From NCBI RefSeq assembly GCF_000204055.1, contig NW_006768776.1:1213849-1277848 (forward strand): a DNA stretch of 64,000 bases. Direction: 5' to 3'. Position 1 is the stretch's first letter. The number at the start of each line of letters is the position of its first letter. Shown piece after piece: positions 25,532 through 38,700 of the stretch. Under the pieces are notes generated by a model. The model did not search any database, was not told the DNA's origin, and was given only the letters and a program-made list of their open reading frames with translations. Made by a program: the position numbers and the translations under genes. The DNA comes from Melampsora larici-populina 98AG31 (lineage: Eukaryota > Basidiomycota > Pucciniomycetes > Pucciniales > Melampsoraceae).

Positions 25532-25917
25532 AACCCTGGGCCAGCAACGCAAGTGTTGTGTGCTGCGCTGCGCTTGTGTTGCCGTTTCTTTGACCGCACC
25601 ACACCGTAAAATCCATTTCAAAGTTGCGGCCTGACCCGCTGCGCAACAAGATGGGTCTAATTTCGAGTTTTTTTGGGCTGCAACAACATTTGTTGTTGCG
25701 TTACTCCCCAAAAAAACTTGAAATTTGACAGTTTTTTGGCGCTGTTGCGCCTTTTGCGTTGCGTGGCGGTCAGCGCGCCACACAACCCAGGCTAATGTTT
25801 TGTTGTTGTGGTACTTCCCGCAACGCAGCGTCTGCCGCTGGGCTTTGTTGCGTGTTGCGGAGCAACGCACCAAAAAACACACTTTCTGTGGTGCAGTGCG
25901 TTGCTGGCACAGGGTTG
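25532..25917. mobile_element. 386-bp hAT-like MITE
   Basis: Flanked by the 8-bp duplication GTTGAATC (25524-25531 and 25918-25925). The ends match as inverted repeats: AACCCTGGGCCAGCAACGCA on the left; on the right strand CAACCCTGTGCCAGCAACGC. The interior is rich in GTTGTTGC/GCAACAAC and forms a long imperfect palindrome centred near 25690. No coding capacity. Confidence 0.8.
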
Positions 25918-25925
25918 GTTGAATC

Positions 25926-27046
25926 ATTTGACTGAGTTATGCTGTGATGACTCAAAATTTTAATCTGTGACCCGGAGCAAAGAAGTCCTTTCAACCTATT
26001 TTGCATGGGACTACTGTTAATATATAGTGGAGTGATGGAGGGAAACTGATACAAAATTTTGCAAAGGCTCACAAAATGGAAGGCAATGTGAGAAGGGGGG
26101 CCCTTAGGATGCTATGGAAAGAGATATCCCTGATATTACAGTAATATGCCTTGAGATCAAATGATTGATAACTGGCTGTAAGTGCCTATGTTGAAAGCAA
26201 ACATGGGGAATGAAAAAGAAAAGCATTTGAATTTAACACACAGATCATCTTTTATATCTGATTTTTCCCGAGAACAGGAACCCTTTCAACACTTATGTAT
26301 CTCCCTGGTTGTGAAACACCTCAGTGGTATCTGATAGAGGTATCTTCTCAAAAGGCTTATATTTGATGGAAATCAATGCCACCAGATGTAACAGGGTACA
26401 TTAGGGCAGGAAAAATGATCACCAGGTGGTAAGGTGGTAACCTGATGAAGAGCCAATATCATCAAAGAAAATGGCTGAATCCAAAGTAGATGAATGGTGA
26501 ACCAACAAATCACAGCATGGCAAGAAAATAGTGGTGTTCACACCTAGTCCAGTTGCCAAAAAAACTCAGCACACCTGGTTGAGTTTTTGGCTGGAAGGTG
26601 TCAATAAATGTCAACTCAATTCACAAAGTTACCACTAAAAAAGCAACTGGGTGTACCAGGCCTTTTGGTAACCAGGTTAGGTTTGAAGATGGCTAATCAT
26701 CTGCATACCCAATTACTCACTTCTTGGGATCATTTTTCACCTTTTCAGTGTGATTATGTGGTTCTAGTTTGCATTCCTGCCCTTCCCACTTCAGAATCAG
26801 ATTCCAACCTGGTGTGTGGAGAGTTCTACAACATTTCCAATCCTAGTTCCTATAATCAATACAATGCTTCTTTTTTATGCTTGGATCCCAGGGCCTCTAT
26901 ATCATGAGTGGCTGCTACCAAACCCTCTTGAGATCCCCTGATGATGTTATTAGCTGTTACACACATGGCAAGAGTGGATACATGTTGATTCATAGTCCTC
27001 ACCGCCAAGATCCAGTATTTCCTTTCCTCAGATTGAAATCACTTGT
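25926..27046. other. Non-coding stretch
   Basis: Low-complexity and AT-rich DNA with only short open frames. No gene, TIR pair or RNA gene recognised. Confidence 0.4.
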
Positions 27047-27204
27047 GGGATACAAAGTTAAAACTGGGATTTTTTTCCCAGTTTCCCAGTTTTCGTTTTA
27101 GGCCGTGTTTGGAACTTTCCCACGTTCTCCCAGTTTCCCAGTTTGCGTTTTTGGCGGCATTGGGGAAACTGGGAAAAAACTCCCAGTTTTGACTTTGTAT
27201 CCCC
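27047..27204. mobile_element. ~158-bp MITE with ~40-bp inverted repeats
   Basis: GGGATACAAAGTTAAAACTG at the left end pairs with the right end ending CTTTGTATCCC; about 40 bp match with only a few differences. The centre has two direct copies of a CCCAGTTTCCCAGTTT module (about 27076 and 27129). No target duplication was identified. Confidence 0.7.
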
Positions 27205-28806
27205 TAACTATAGGACCTCACAGTCACTAGGAACAGTGATCCCATACATCCCCTATCCAGCCACTGCCCCTGAAGCTGCCCATAACAAATGCTTTATTTT
27301 GAAGTGCTTTATCTTCAAGGTTCACAATCCCCTTGATGTTCAGTGTATTCAGAGTATGCGCCTGATTTATATAGCTAGATAAGGGTATATTCAGCTCAAA
27401 TGGGCAGGTTAGGGGTAAGGTTGGAGGTGATCTTTTCCGTGTAGGGACCTGGGATGCAGAATTGTCATTCATTGGGTGCGAAGATCTCAAAAGCAAATGT
27501 GTTGGCTTGATCCCTGATTTCTTTGGCATCAATGGTGACGTGTTCAGTTACATATCCAAGATCCTCTGGGTGAGACGGCGGAACCGGGCCGAAAGCTGCC
27601 GAAAGGAATTACTCCCCGGTGGAAGCACTTCAAAGTTCAAATCCAATTTGAGCTTCAGGCGCTCTCTCAACTGACCGTGGGCTACGCTTGACTTGGGGAC
27701 CAATACGGAGGTTACGCTCAGCTCCCCGATCGATCAACCGACCGACCAGCGGTGAGTGATGAGTGCAGTGTCGCTCACGACCTCTCCTGCAGGCCAGGCT
27801 CAGCTTTTCCATCAGTGAGGTGACTTTTCCAATTTCAAGATTCACCTCGTTGTACATTTTGTATCCGCCAAAATGTCGGCATCATCCGCAGTGGTGCCCA
27901 TCGTTTCGGATGCAACAAAATGCTAAATCTATGTAAACTTCACCTTTCCAGCTTCAGAGTGACTTGAAAGTAGCCGGTCAGGTCGATTGTGTAGCACGTA
28001 CGATCGATCTCAACAAATGAATTTCAAGGCTGGGGATGCTACCATGATTACTTGCTGAGGCTGGAAATAAAGTGACCGGTACCCTTTCCGCTGTTCATAC
28101 CACACGAGCCCTCACCACGGATCTTGGCCAAATTGCGTCATGGGATATGTGAGATTTAGTTCCCTGTATGGTGCGCTGACCGATCAGAATAAGCATGCTT
28201 CCATCTGTGAAGAAGTGGGTTTTTCTTGGATGCTGAAAGGGTGACTGATATAACAACTTAATCTGCCATTGTCCTGCGCAGCGATCACCGATATAACACC
28301 CGTATTTAGGGCCAACGTCACGGAACTTTGAGCAGAAAGGTCAAGATGGCACAGATGCGCACAAAGGTGAATGAGGTCTTTCATGAGCGGTTATGATTAA
28401 CAAAGTTGATGCAAGAGCTCACGTATGTTGACCGCGCTTAATTCAGGATACTTCATCAGCACGGCATCTGGGGGTTATCGCCGTTGCTCAAGAGAATAAG
28501 GAACTGCGAAAAATATTGACCCGAGATGCGTGCTCTTGGTGTTGGTCAAATGTTGTGAGTATTTATACTCATCGGATCTCATTCCCTTTCCTCCCTCACT
28601 AGACGTCCTTCATAAGCAGATTTTTCGTTTACACATCCCTTTTACCACTTTAGATTACTACAACAAACGTTCCTTGCAGTCCCTTTCTCTCCCTTTTGAT
28701 AATACGCTTGTTGCAAGTCTCCAGAAACTTTCCCTTTAACTGATACATAGCAAACGACAACTTCACGAAAATCAATTCTCAGGAACCTTACCTGGCGATT
28801 CTCACA
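27205..28806. other. Non-coding or unrecognised stretch upstream of the first CAP gene
   Basis: Several short open frames lack recognisable motifs. Sequence close to 28807 is pyrimidine-rich with a CTCACA context before the ATG, consistent with a promoter and leader for the CAP gene. Confidence 0.4.
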
Positions 28807-30044
28807 ATGTTTTCAAAATATTTCGTTTCGCTATGCATGTGCCTTCTTGCTTTTTCCTCGGTAGATTCAAGAAATGTTGGCCAATCGACCAATGATATGA
28901 AGTCTTCAGACTTCCATCGCCGGGCCTCCAGGTTTTATGCCAAAACTGGAGAGCTGCTTTCGACATTTTCTTATTCGAGCTATAGTATCCCTCAAAAAAG
29001 CTCGTCTGAACAGACGTACATACGACACTCAGTCAGTTTTCTCAAATTCCAGCATCTTGAGCCTCGAACCTTGCTAACCATTTGATCACTTTGTCCTGCA
29101 TGCATTGTGATTTCATGCTCCGTATAGAAAGGAGGCAAAACTTATACAAAAGTGCCATTCGGCTCGAATTCGAGTTCAGATAATTCACCAACACCCGCTA
29201 CTACCCCAAGCTCTGGTCAGTCAGGAAGTACGGGTTCTTCAAATTCATCTAGCTACGTCGCGGGTTCAGATTCAGCCAAGTAAGAGTTTATATCTTGTGT
29301 CCAATTGCTTATTCATATCTTAGAGGTTGAAGATGATGATCTGTGTTCGTTTAGATGGTTGGCCGCGCATAACAAAGCCCGAGCTCAATACGGAGCCCCC
29401 GCTCTCACATGGAGTACTACCTTAGAATCCTTTGCTCAGAAGTTCACTGAGGCTTGTGTTTTTGAACATACAAAGAATAATCAATACGGAGAGGTAAGAT
29501 CATCTTATGTGAATCGTAAAAGGATCAAACGCATGTACCAATTTTTCTCGCTATCCGCTCTGTTTATAGAATCTGGCTTGCGGACAACAAGATATCGAGA
29601 GTGTAGTCAATGATTGGGTCAGTGGAACGGATGAAAAGGATGTTTACGACCCAGCTAGTCCAGTATATTCCCATTTTACGCGTCAGTGCTCTATCTTTTA
29701 TTGGTTTTAAATAGATTACGAAGCCCGCACAAGATTTTACTGACACGGATACCCTTGTGTTTCCGCTCAACAGAGGTAGTATGGTCAGGCAGTACCGAGC
29801 TAGGTTGCGCCGTCAAGAGTTGTCAGAACATTGCAGGCCTTCCCCAATCGCCCGCACCGTTGTACGTATGCGAGTACAACCCGTGAGTGGCTTTCTTAGA
29901 TCTTTTTCACAACTGATGATCTTGATGACTTCGCTGAACATATCCTTACCTTTGATTTCTAAAATTAGGCCTGGAAATGTAGAAGGACAGTACGCCCAAA
30001 ACGTCAAGGCTAGTAAGGGTGGTAAACCTCTCGGCGCATATTAA
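28807..30044 (+). CDS. Secreted CAP-superfamily (PR-1/SCP-like) protein, copy 1
   Basis: The signal peptide is MFSKYFVSLCMCLLAFSSVDS. A Ser/Thr/Gly-rich linker exon (about 29128-29281) carries FGSNSSSDNSPTPATTPSSG. The CAP domain spans four short exons: WLAAHNKARAQYGAPALTWS (His of the CAP cavity), FTEACVFEHTKNNQYGE, NLACGQQDIESVVNDW with YSHFT, and VVWSGSTELGCAVKSC followed by PLYVCEYNP. The last exon reads PGNVEGQYAQNV and ends GGKPLGAY, TAA at 30042. CAP proteins are secreted and many bind sterols or lipids; those of plant pathogens are linked to virulence. The first-intron boundary near 29014 is uncertain because the simplest donor does not keep frame. Confidence 0.85.
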
Positions 30045-30928
30045 TAAGGTCGTTGCAGTTCAAGACATGTTTTAGTGCTTTTTTTACTTCTCTTCAGTAG
30101 AACTCGTTTTTATGATATGATCGGGCAGTGCCTCGTGCACAGAGTTGCATCAGTTTTCATCGTTTATTATCAATTTTGCACTGCTTAGTAGCATTAAACA
30201 TTGTAGATGTTGGATTGCAAGTTTTGAATTTGTAATATTTCAACATACACAGTGTTATTCATCACATTTTGAAAGTGTTCAGTTTTCATACTTTTCGTAA
30301 GATAAGCCTTATTAATCCACACGACTCTGCACGCAGAAATCTTGATACCTGGATTTGAATGATCGAGAGTAGTGATTGGAATAAAGTAAATTGATCGACC
30401 GTCTTTATTGGACAAGTAAAGGCGAGATGAGGTTCAACGCTTCAGACACAATGTTCGACTTCCACAGAAAATGTGGACGCGCTTGTTCAGCACAAATGGG
30501 TTTGTAGACCATGTGTTCTGATCTCCCGCAGCGTGCTTGAGATGAAAGGTTGAGTAAAATCAAGCTGACATGGAATTGTGATTTCAATTAACAAACGAAG
30601 GATACGTAAACCGGTAAGTAAGTACGAAAAAGCCGGTAAACAATTCTAGTATCGAAGAACACAAGTCTCTACGACAAAGATGAGAAGAAATATAAACAAA
30701 GGTATGCTACACTTGGTTCCAACCACAAAAGTAGCTAAATGGGCCTAGCCCTGAATAAATATATTTTCTTTGAGAAAAGTGTAAGGCCCACGAAGGGAGT
30801 AATAAGAAGAAAGCACATAGTCTCTTCGTAGAAGGTAGAAAAAAAATGAATGTTCAAATCAAGATAAGTAGGAAATAGAAAAGAAAGACAAATCCGTAAA
30901 AGGGCGTCGAAGGAGCGTTCGTTGTTGA
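30045..30928. other. Convergent intergenic region between the two CAP genes
   Basis: Shared 3' flank of two tail-to-tail genes. AT-rich, with no gene or element recognised. Confidence 0.45.
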
Positions 30929-32276
30929 TTATACTTCAGGTGCACCTCCCTGGAAAGCTCTAACGTTTTGAGTGTATTCACCTTCAACATTTCCCGGACT
31001 AATAGCGAGATAGATGGCACAAGGGTGTCAGGTGCATATTGTCATATAATTGATCAGATTACGCATTAAAAAACATGGAGGCAAGAGTCAAGACTGACGG
31101 GTCATATTCACAGGCCCAGAATAGCACAGGAGATTGAGGAAGTCCAGAGCCTGAAACGACTGAGCATGAGGTGAGTGCGCAACCGACTTTGGTAGAATCT
31201 TTCCAAACGACCTCTGAAAAGGTCGATGCATTAATTGTTAGAGAATCCAATACGTTGTCAGACCATCGATCGATGACTCAAATACGAATGACTAACGAGT
31301 GAAGTGCGAATCCACCGGGTTTGAGGGGACATATGCGCCCTTCTCAGTGGGCCCGTTCACCCATGCATCGACCACGGACTCGATAGTAGGTTGGCCAGCA
31401 GCGATGTTCTGTTAAAACACATGTGAGGCGCAGTTTGAGATCGTTGGAAACATGTTTCATCATATGTTTTATAAGCGCTTACCTCCCCAAACACGTCGTT
31501 CGATGTGTGTTTCCACACACAGGTCTGGGTACATTGTTTTGCCGAGCGTGCTAGTCCGTGATCCCAAGCCAAGGGTTGAACGCCGTACTTAGCTCTAACC
31601 TTATTATGGGAGACCACCCATCTAATGACAAAGTTGTAAATGTCAGACTCTGTCAAGAAAAATGTGTGATTCATCTTACCTGTACTCATCCGTTCCGTGA
31701 GGTGGGAGTGGAGTCTGTGATGAACCAGAATGTATGGAGAGATCAGCACCAGTACGCACGTGAAACTGGGCTAGACCAAAAGAAAAGGTAGGCTGACATT
31801 ATTATGATGAGTTGGCGAGGAAATTGGTGTGTAGTGAGTGATGGGAGTCGTGCGAGACGGATTGTGTTTCGGATTGTTAATGATTCCTTGGTGTGTTTCG
31901 GTGCGTTGGGGTGCACTCTGGATCGTAGTCTTCACAGCATATGAGCAATGGATACATCGAATAAAGGTTTGGGAGACAAAAGATGTCAGAGAACATGAGT
32001 TGCGCTTACCGAACTGGGTGACCATGTCCAAGACCACCAAGACCACGAATTGGAAGAAGATGTGGTGTGTGTTTCGGTGCGACCAGGAGCTGGATGGCTT
32101 GTGGCTCTCTTCTGGATAGGCGAGCGATGCGATATCACACCGGTAAAAGACGCTGCTTGTCCCAAACGGCGGTGATGGACACGTCGAGAAACATGAGTGC
32201 TTTTCGATCGTGTATCTGTCGATGACACTGCCAGGAGCCCGTACGCAATGAAAGCCGCAATGTGCTTGATAAACAT
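30929..32276 (-). CDS. Secreted CAP-superfamily (PR-1/SCP-like) protein, copy 2
   Basis: The start at 32276 gives the signal peptide MFIKHIAAFIAYGLLAVSS, then a basic and Ser-rich linker. The CAP domain reads WVVSHNKVRAKYGVQPLAW, CTQTCVWKHTSNDVFGE, then PTIESVVDAWVNG and DSHFT, EVVWKDSTKVGCALTSC with FWACEYDPS, and PGNVEGEYTQNVRAF, ending GGAPEV with TAA at 30929. Exon order and intron positions mirror copy 1, so the two arose by duplication, but they are clearly diverged. The linker exons between about 32040 and 31740 are hard to define. Likely extracellular; function inferred only from the family. Confidence 0.83.
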
Positions 32277-34047
32277 CTTAAAGAGCGAACGGGCGGGTTA
32301 AAGGAAGAGTGAAGTAAATTAAAAGATGGAAAGCAAAGGGAATGACTATGTAGAGACAGTAAGTAAGAGGGAAGGAGCCGGCCTGAAGTCCACGCCGTAG
32401 AACGATTCAGAAGGTTTGAGAAAGATAAAAATTGTATGTATGTACTCGGTGAAACTTGTCGGGCATAAAAGATTTAAGGCCAGACCAGGCTATATAAAGA
32501 GTAAAAAGTGATTACAAACTTTCGAATTGTGACTTGTGAGGATGATCACCGTAGCAACCGCTGAGAGTGAGCACTGAGCAATGTTACCCACAGTGGGACG
32601 AGTTGGAAAGGAGGATGATTAGATTTGCATGTAATATTAATATTAAATGCCTTTGCGTGGTTTGGACGAGGAAGCAATCATATACTCAGATCCTGCCTGG
32701 TTTCAAAATGAAATTTGACTCGCAGAAGAACTCGCACTGGACTTCAGACGCAATGCTTTTTGACTATTAAGGATGCAATTTGAGCGAAGATAGTCAGGTG
32801 AGGGGTGTTAGCACCTTGGATCACGACGTTATCTCCACCATAAGTCTTGCTGTGTGTGAGCATGTGAGATAAACTGCTTCAAATAATCAGACCCGTCGGC
32901 ATTATTCTCGCCTCTAGCCTCTGATTCTAGACAGTTCTAGGTTCAATTTGGATGGTCATTTTTCATAAATCGCAGTTCGAAAAAGGAACAAGGCAGTGCT
33001 TCCTATATGTAGGATGAACCTTCTACGTGTGATAAAAAGTATACTTACAAGGCGGAAGTGGAATGCATCACACCTTGCCCACTGCGCGTGGAATATGCTG
33101 AATGCAGAGACCTGCGGTTACATTGTTGGCTGTAATGTAGCAAATTATTCTGCGTTTGGTCTTCGGACAAGTTGATATCAAAAACCTTCATCTTACCAAA
33201 TGTGCTCAACTTTTCTACTTGCAACCTGAGGCACTGAGGTTCTATGTGGACTCTGTTCTGGAACTTGCAAATGAGGGTTTACCCGGTAGTTTTGCTCGTG
33301 TTGCATGGTCGCCTATCTGTCCATTTTACTTTAACCCAAGCTGCAGGTATGTACTTTCCTACTCAAAGGCTCCATCTTGTACTTGCGCCTATCTTATCGA
33401 TTCTATTGCCTGCTGAACTTGACAAAGTCCCTGCCTTCTTTATGGTTATATGTTTACATACCACTCTGCAGGGCTGTTGATCATGAAAAAAATATGTACA
33501 TCTGTTTATTGCTCGAGTGTCCATTGAGGCCCGCCATGCCTCCTGATGCCTCAATGACAGGTGATAAATGAATGCAATACATCTTCGCCACGATATATAT
33601 GTATATCTCTTCACTGCACTACCCCAATTGATGGATATGTTGCCAAATTGCAAAGCTGCAAGCCTCATACTCAATTAAAGTGTTAGAATTAAACAAATCA
33701 AAAAATCATCAACTGAGGGCTCACCCAGAATGCGGCAGAAGGAGAGCTACATACCCCTTGATCAGCCTTTCCCCACAAAGCCAATTTAAATTTTCAGCAC
33801 GGTGGAGTATGCATAGGTACACTCATCATGCCATTTTTCTCGTATCCAAAAACATATGGAGCCAAACAGGAGCGGGGCCCATCCCCGGGTGTGAGAGACG
33901 CCTGAGAGTCACATTGGCCAAAAGTACAAGCTACAAAGCTGGGTCATCCAGAGCGTTGAGACCCAAGTTTAATGTCAGTATATATATGGTGTTGAAGATC
34001 GGTTGGTGATAAGAGATGATATTTTCCATAAATTGTCAAACAATAGG
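32277..34047. other. Intergenic region
   Basis: Next to 32277 is the promoter of CAP copy 2. The rest holds short open frames (for example 33156-33571) without recognisable domains. Confidence 0.4.
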
Positions 34048-34637
34048 GACTGGGCGAAGCGCTGCAAAAATCCAATTCAACCATAGTTGAAATACTATTG
34101 CAAGCAATCCAGCCCCTGTTGAATCAATATCAAAATTCCCTATTTTTATTAGTCAACTTCATGAGACTAAAAAAAATAGGGTGGCGCATAGCCGGTTGCC
34201 ATCATCTGATGGGCTCTCCAATCCAAAACTTCCTACTCCTCAGCCAAAAGCCTTAGGCTGACCGCATCAGGATTGCCTGATATACCTTTCACAGATAAGG
34301 CTGTGGCCCTGAGCTCTCCGGTGGTGGTGCCCACGGGGGAGCCCGAAAAGGAAGTTTGTACCTTTGGGTTGGGGTCCTCATGAAGAACCCCTTGCAAGAT
34401 AGACGTTGGAACATCCTATAGAAGTTGAGCAAGCAATCGGGTCTGTGGGAATATGGCCTTGGGAATGAACCCGGACTCAGCTTTGTCATCCCAATGAGAT
34501 TTTGAACGGGGCACTTGGACATGCGAAAGGTCAGTGATATGTTCCTCCTGTTTAAATCTCTTCGGACAACTTCCTTGCTATACTTGCGCTAATTCAGGTG
34601 GCAAAATCCTGTGCTCGTCCGAACTTCGCCCAGTCCC
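34048..34637. mobile_element. 590-bp MITE with TA target duplication
   Basis: GGGACTGGGCGAAG at 34048 is mirrored by CTTCGCCCAGTCCC ending at 34637. Both ends are bordered by TA (34046-34047, 34638-34639), the Tc1/mariner target. No transposase reading is seen inside. Confidence 0.75.
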
Positions 34638-35723
34638 TAATAGCTGGATGATGCTGAGACTCGGGATCTTTATCAACATCTGAGGCTCTATACCACACCC
34701 TGATGTTCTGGCATCATTGTCGACCTTGTACGTATCTGCAATTTCCTGAAATACCAGAAAAGGCTGTTGTTATCTGTGAAATCAATATCTTCTGGAATGT
34801 GGCAAAACACGGGCGGTAAAAGAGATGTCTTCAGGCAAAAAGAGTAAATCTGATCATATCTGACCGATGTTGTAAATGCAGGGCTACGAGATTGGCAACT
34901 GATTGAAGAGGGTTTCTGAGACTTGAAAGATTGGTGAGCTCAAGTATAGGTTTTGACCTGAAAAGAGTACAATCAGGATATGGTCATAGACAACGCTGAC
35001 CTCACAAATTACAATCCAAGGCCCACATATCCCCTTCTATAAGGATCCTGTGCATTCTACCAATTATCAATTCAGGTATAACTAGGTTGAGCGCAAACTC
35101 AAAGAAGTCAAAATGTTTTCAAAAATTCCTCACAGACAATTTGTCAATAGTTGCACAGTCTTTCAAGCACAAGTCAATAGCGCTATCATATTCTTCTTTG
35201 AGGAACTGACACGGAAAAATCTCAATGACTGAGAACCATCTTTTTCACTCAAGCTCTGGCCTGGTATGGTAGTAGAAGGGGTAAGGTTTAGGAACCATGA
35301 ATTTTACGCACAGGAGATTTAGGTACCAGGTTTATTTCAAAATGCAAAACCGCTCAAGTTCTGCTCGTACTTCTTTTAGCTGATAGTTATCTTTTCTGAA
35401 TAGGGTCCTACATGAGCAGAGTACCAAGAGGCAGGAAGTAAATTCGTGCTCAGAGGGCTTCGGAAAACTGGACTGTCCCATGAATGGGTTGAATCAGGCT
35501 GAGCAGGGTTGAGTCGGTACTCGGTCTAGTGTCGGGTTGATAGACTCGGGTCAGAGAGAAATGTCCGGCTGAAGAATTTCCTCAGGACCAAACGGAAACC
35601 AACCTCTGCTCTTGGAGCTTGACGCAACAGGACGCAACAACCGGAAAAAAAACGTCAGGACGTCATCCAAGTCGAGTCACTGAAAGGAGAAGAAGACGAG
35701 GTAAGACGGAGATAGGATCAAGC
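34638..35723. other. Intergenic region and ABC transporter promoter
   Basis: No gene recognised. The first in-frame ATG of the transporter is at 35724; the open frame extends upstream without another ATG. Confidence 0.45.
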
Positions 35724-38700
35724 ATGACCGCCGAGGACTCAACTGGAGATGGAGGGATGTTTTGTAATGGGACTCAATGTGAAGAATGGTTGAGATATGG
35801 ATATCTTTTAATTTCGATTGGAATGGTCTTGATGGGTGGATGTGTTGAGATGCTGAGGTTGATTAGATTGGGATTCATGAATGAACAATTTCAAAGAAAA
35901 GCACTCGATCGTCGACTTGGTATCAAGTTAACCATCAACATTCTTATCATCATCACTCAATCATATCTCTTCTTCACTATCAATCTTCGCGATCGAAACA
36001 TCTTGGATCTCATTGATGGTCTACTTCTTCTTTTGGCTTTCAGTCTGGCTATCCCGCTTCAATATTTATCTCATACTCGTACTCAGCGGTCATCTTCAGA
36101 ACTATTGTTCTCCTACCTGGCTGTCCTGCTTATTTCATTGGCTGAACCACCCTTCAATCTCGTATCAAACGCCACTCATTCAACTCATGAGATCGCCTTT
36201 GGCCTACGCTTTCTCGGTGTTTTGAGTATTTTCATGGTCGAATACGCTGGACCGCCTAGACCCACGGCTGGCAAAATTCGTCTTCCCACTGCAGATGCTG
36301 AAGATTTAGTCTTTGACGATGACGAATGTCCAATCGTATACGCGAATATCTTCTCGCGACTTACCTTTGGTTGGATCACACCTTTGATGCGTCTTGGGAA
36401 ACGACAATACCTCACGGAGGCCGACCTTTGGCGCTTGCCTCGATCTGATCAAGCCGAAGTTCTTGGTCAGCGCTTGGCGAAGCATTGGCATACCCAACTT
36501 GATTCCAGGAAGCCATCACTCCTCATTGCCGCTGCACGTGCCTATGGCCTACCTTACATCACGGCCGCAGTGTTCAAACTCACACAGGATGTCCTACAGT
36601 TTGCTCAACCACAACTTCTTCAACGACTTCTCTCTTTTGTCGACTCTTACCGCTCTGGCAATACCCACGAACCTGCCTCGACTGGCTATCTAATTGCTCT
36701 CAGCATGTTTGCATGTGGGCTTGTCCAGACTGTGCTACTGCATCAATACTTCCAACGCGTCTTTGTGACTGGGATGAGGGTACGAAGTGGCTTAATCGGT
36801 GCGGTGTACGCCAAGGCGCTTGTCCTCTCTACGTCCGCTGGAGGTGGACGAGCGACGGGTGATATTGTCAACTTGATGTCCACGGACGTGAGCAAGGTTC
36901 AAGATTGCTGTTCAAATGGTCTCATCATATTTTCAGGACTTTTTCAACTCGTCTTGGCCTTCGCCAGCTTGTATCAAATGCTTGGTTGGCCAATGTTAGG
37001 CGGTATTGCGGTCATATTCTTGAGTATGCCTTTGAATACTATATTGATTCGGATTCAAACCAAACTTCAGAAACAACAAATGTCCAACAAGGATCGCCGC
37101 ACTCGTCTTATGAGTGAGATTCTCAATAACATGCGTTCTATCAAGCTATACGTCTGGGAGTCAGCTTTCTCTAGGAAGATGTACGAGATTAGAAACAATC
37201 TCGAGCTAGTGCTTTTGCAGCGTACAGGTTACATGATCAGCGCGACTACTACTCTATGGAGCTTGTACGTTTAATTTTGTTACCTCTGCACTTGAGAGGA
37301 AGACGTCTATCAACTCATGCCATGTCTCGTCGTCAATAGTATCCCCTTTCTCGTCGCTTTTGCAGCCTTCAGTCTTTTCGCACTTACCAGCTCAGCACCT
37401 CTTACCCCAGCATTAGTCTTCCCGGCTATCTCTCTATTTCAGCTCCTTCAATTCCCGCTTGCTGTTTTACCCATGGTCATCAATCAAGCAGTACAAGCTT
37501 ACGTGTCTCTGGGTCGGCTTCATGAATTCCTGACGAGTCCTGAACTTCAAACCGAGGCAATTCTCCGGAAACCCGTCTCTGAGGATTCACCGGCTATCAT
37601 TATCGAGAATGCCGACTTTGCATGGTCGCCTTCTTCGTCTGAAATTACACTCAGTCAGATCTCAATGTCTGTTCCACGCACCTCATTGGTAGCTGTCGTC
37701 GGGCGTGTGGGTTCAGGAAAATCTTCTTTACTGGCTGGCCTATTAGGTGAGATGACCAAACGAACCGGCAAGATTGAGATCTCAGGCAGTATCGCCTACG
37801 CAGCTCAAGCACCTTGGCTACTATCCGCCACTATACGTGAAAATATCTTGTTTGGCGCACGCTATAATGAAGAAGCCTATCAACGCGTCATACATGCATG
37901 TGCACTTGTCGATGATCTTGCTATGTTAGCCGATGCCGATGAGACAGAGGTTGGAGAACGTGGTATCAGCTTGTCCGGTGGTCAGAAAGCTCGAATCTCG
38001 CTTGCTCGAGCAGTATATGCACGCGCGGACATCTATTTACTCGACGATCCCCTCAGCAGTGTTGATGCTCATGTTGCTCAACATTTATTCGAGCACGTCA
38101 TTGGTCCCAATGGGTTGTTAGCCGGAAAGACTCGAGTACTTTGTACCAACGCCATTCAATTCTGTCAAGATGCCGATGAGTTACTCCTACTTCGAGACAA
38201 TCGCATAGTCGAGCGAGGCTCTTATGACGCGGTCCTCAAGCTCGATGGTGAATTGAAGAAACTTATCAAAGATTTTGGAAAATCCAGCACTGTGGACAAA
38301 AGCCAAGACACTGAAGAGCCTTCTTCAACTGGATCTAGTTCTACAGCTACATCCTCTCTTCAGCTTGAAGATTCAAAGGTCAAAGAAGGTTTCCAAAGGC
38401 GTGCCTCGATCGTTCCAACGGCGGAACGAAAACGTGAGGCACTGAGAGCCTTGAGAGATGGTACTGGATCTAAGAAGATTCGTGAACAGCAAGCTACTGG
38501 ATCCGTCAAAACGAGTGTTTATCGTCAATACATGCGTGCTAATGGTATCACTCCTATTTCGATATACCTACTTTCGATTGTGATTCAACCGGTATTCCAA
38601 ATGTTAACATCATTGTGGCTCAAGTATTGGAGTACTGCAAACGTCAAAGTAGGTGAAATGAGGCACATAGGCTATTATCTCGGGGTGTATGCTTTACTCG

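Noticed and set aside
33156..33571. Overlapping open frames near 33.3 kb as a gene.
   Set aside because: No motif, no coherent exon chain, and competing frames on both strands.
35619..35723. ABC transporter start at 35619.
   Set aside because: That codon is TTG; the first ATG is 35724 and gives a normal N-terminus.
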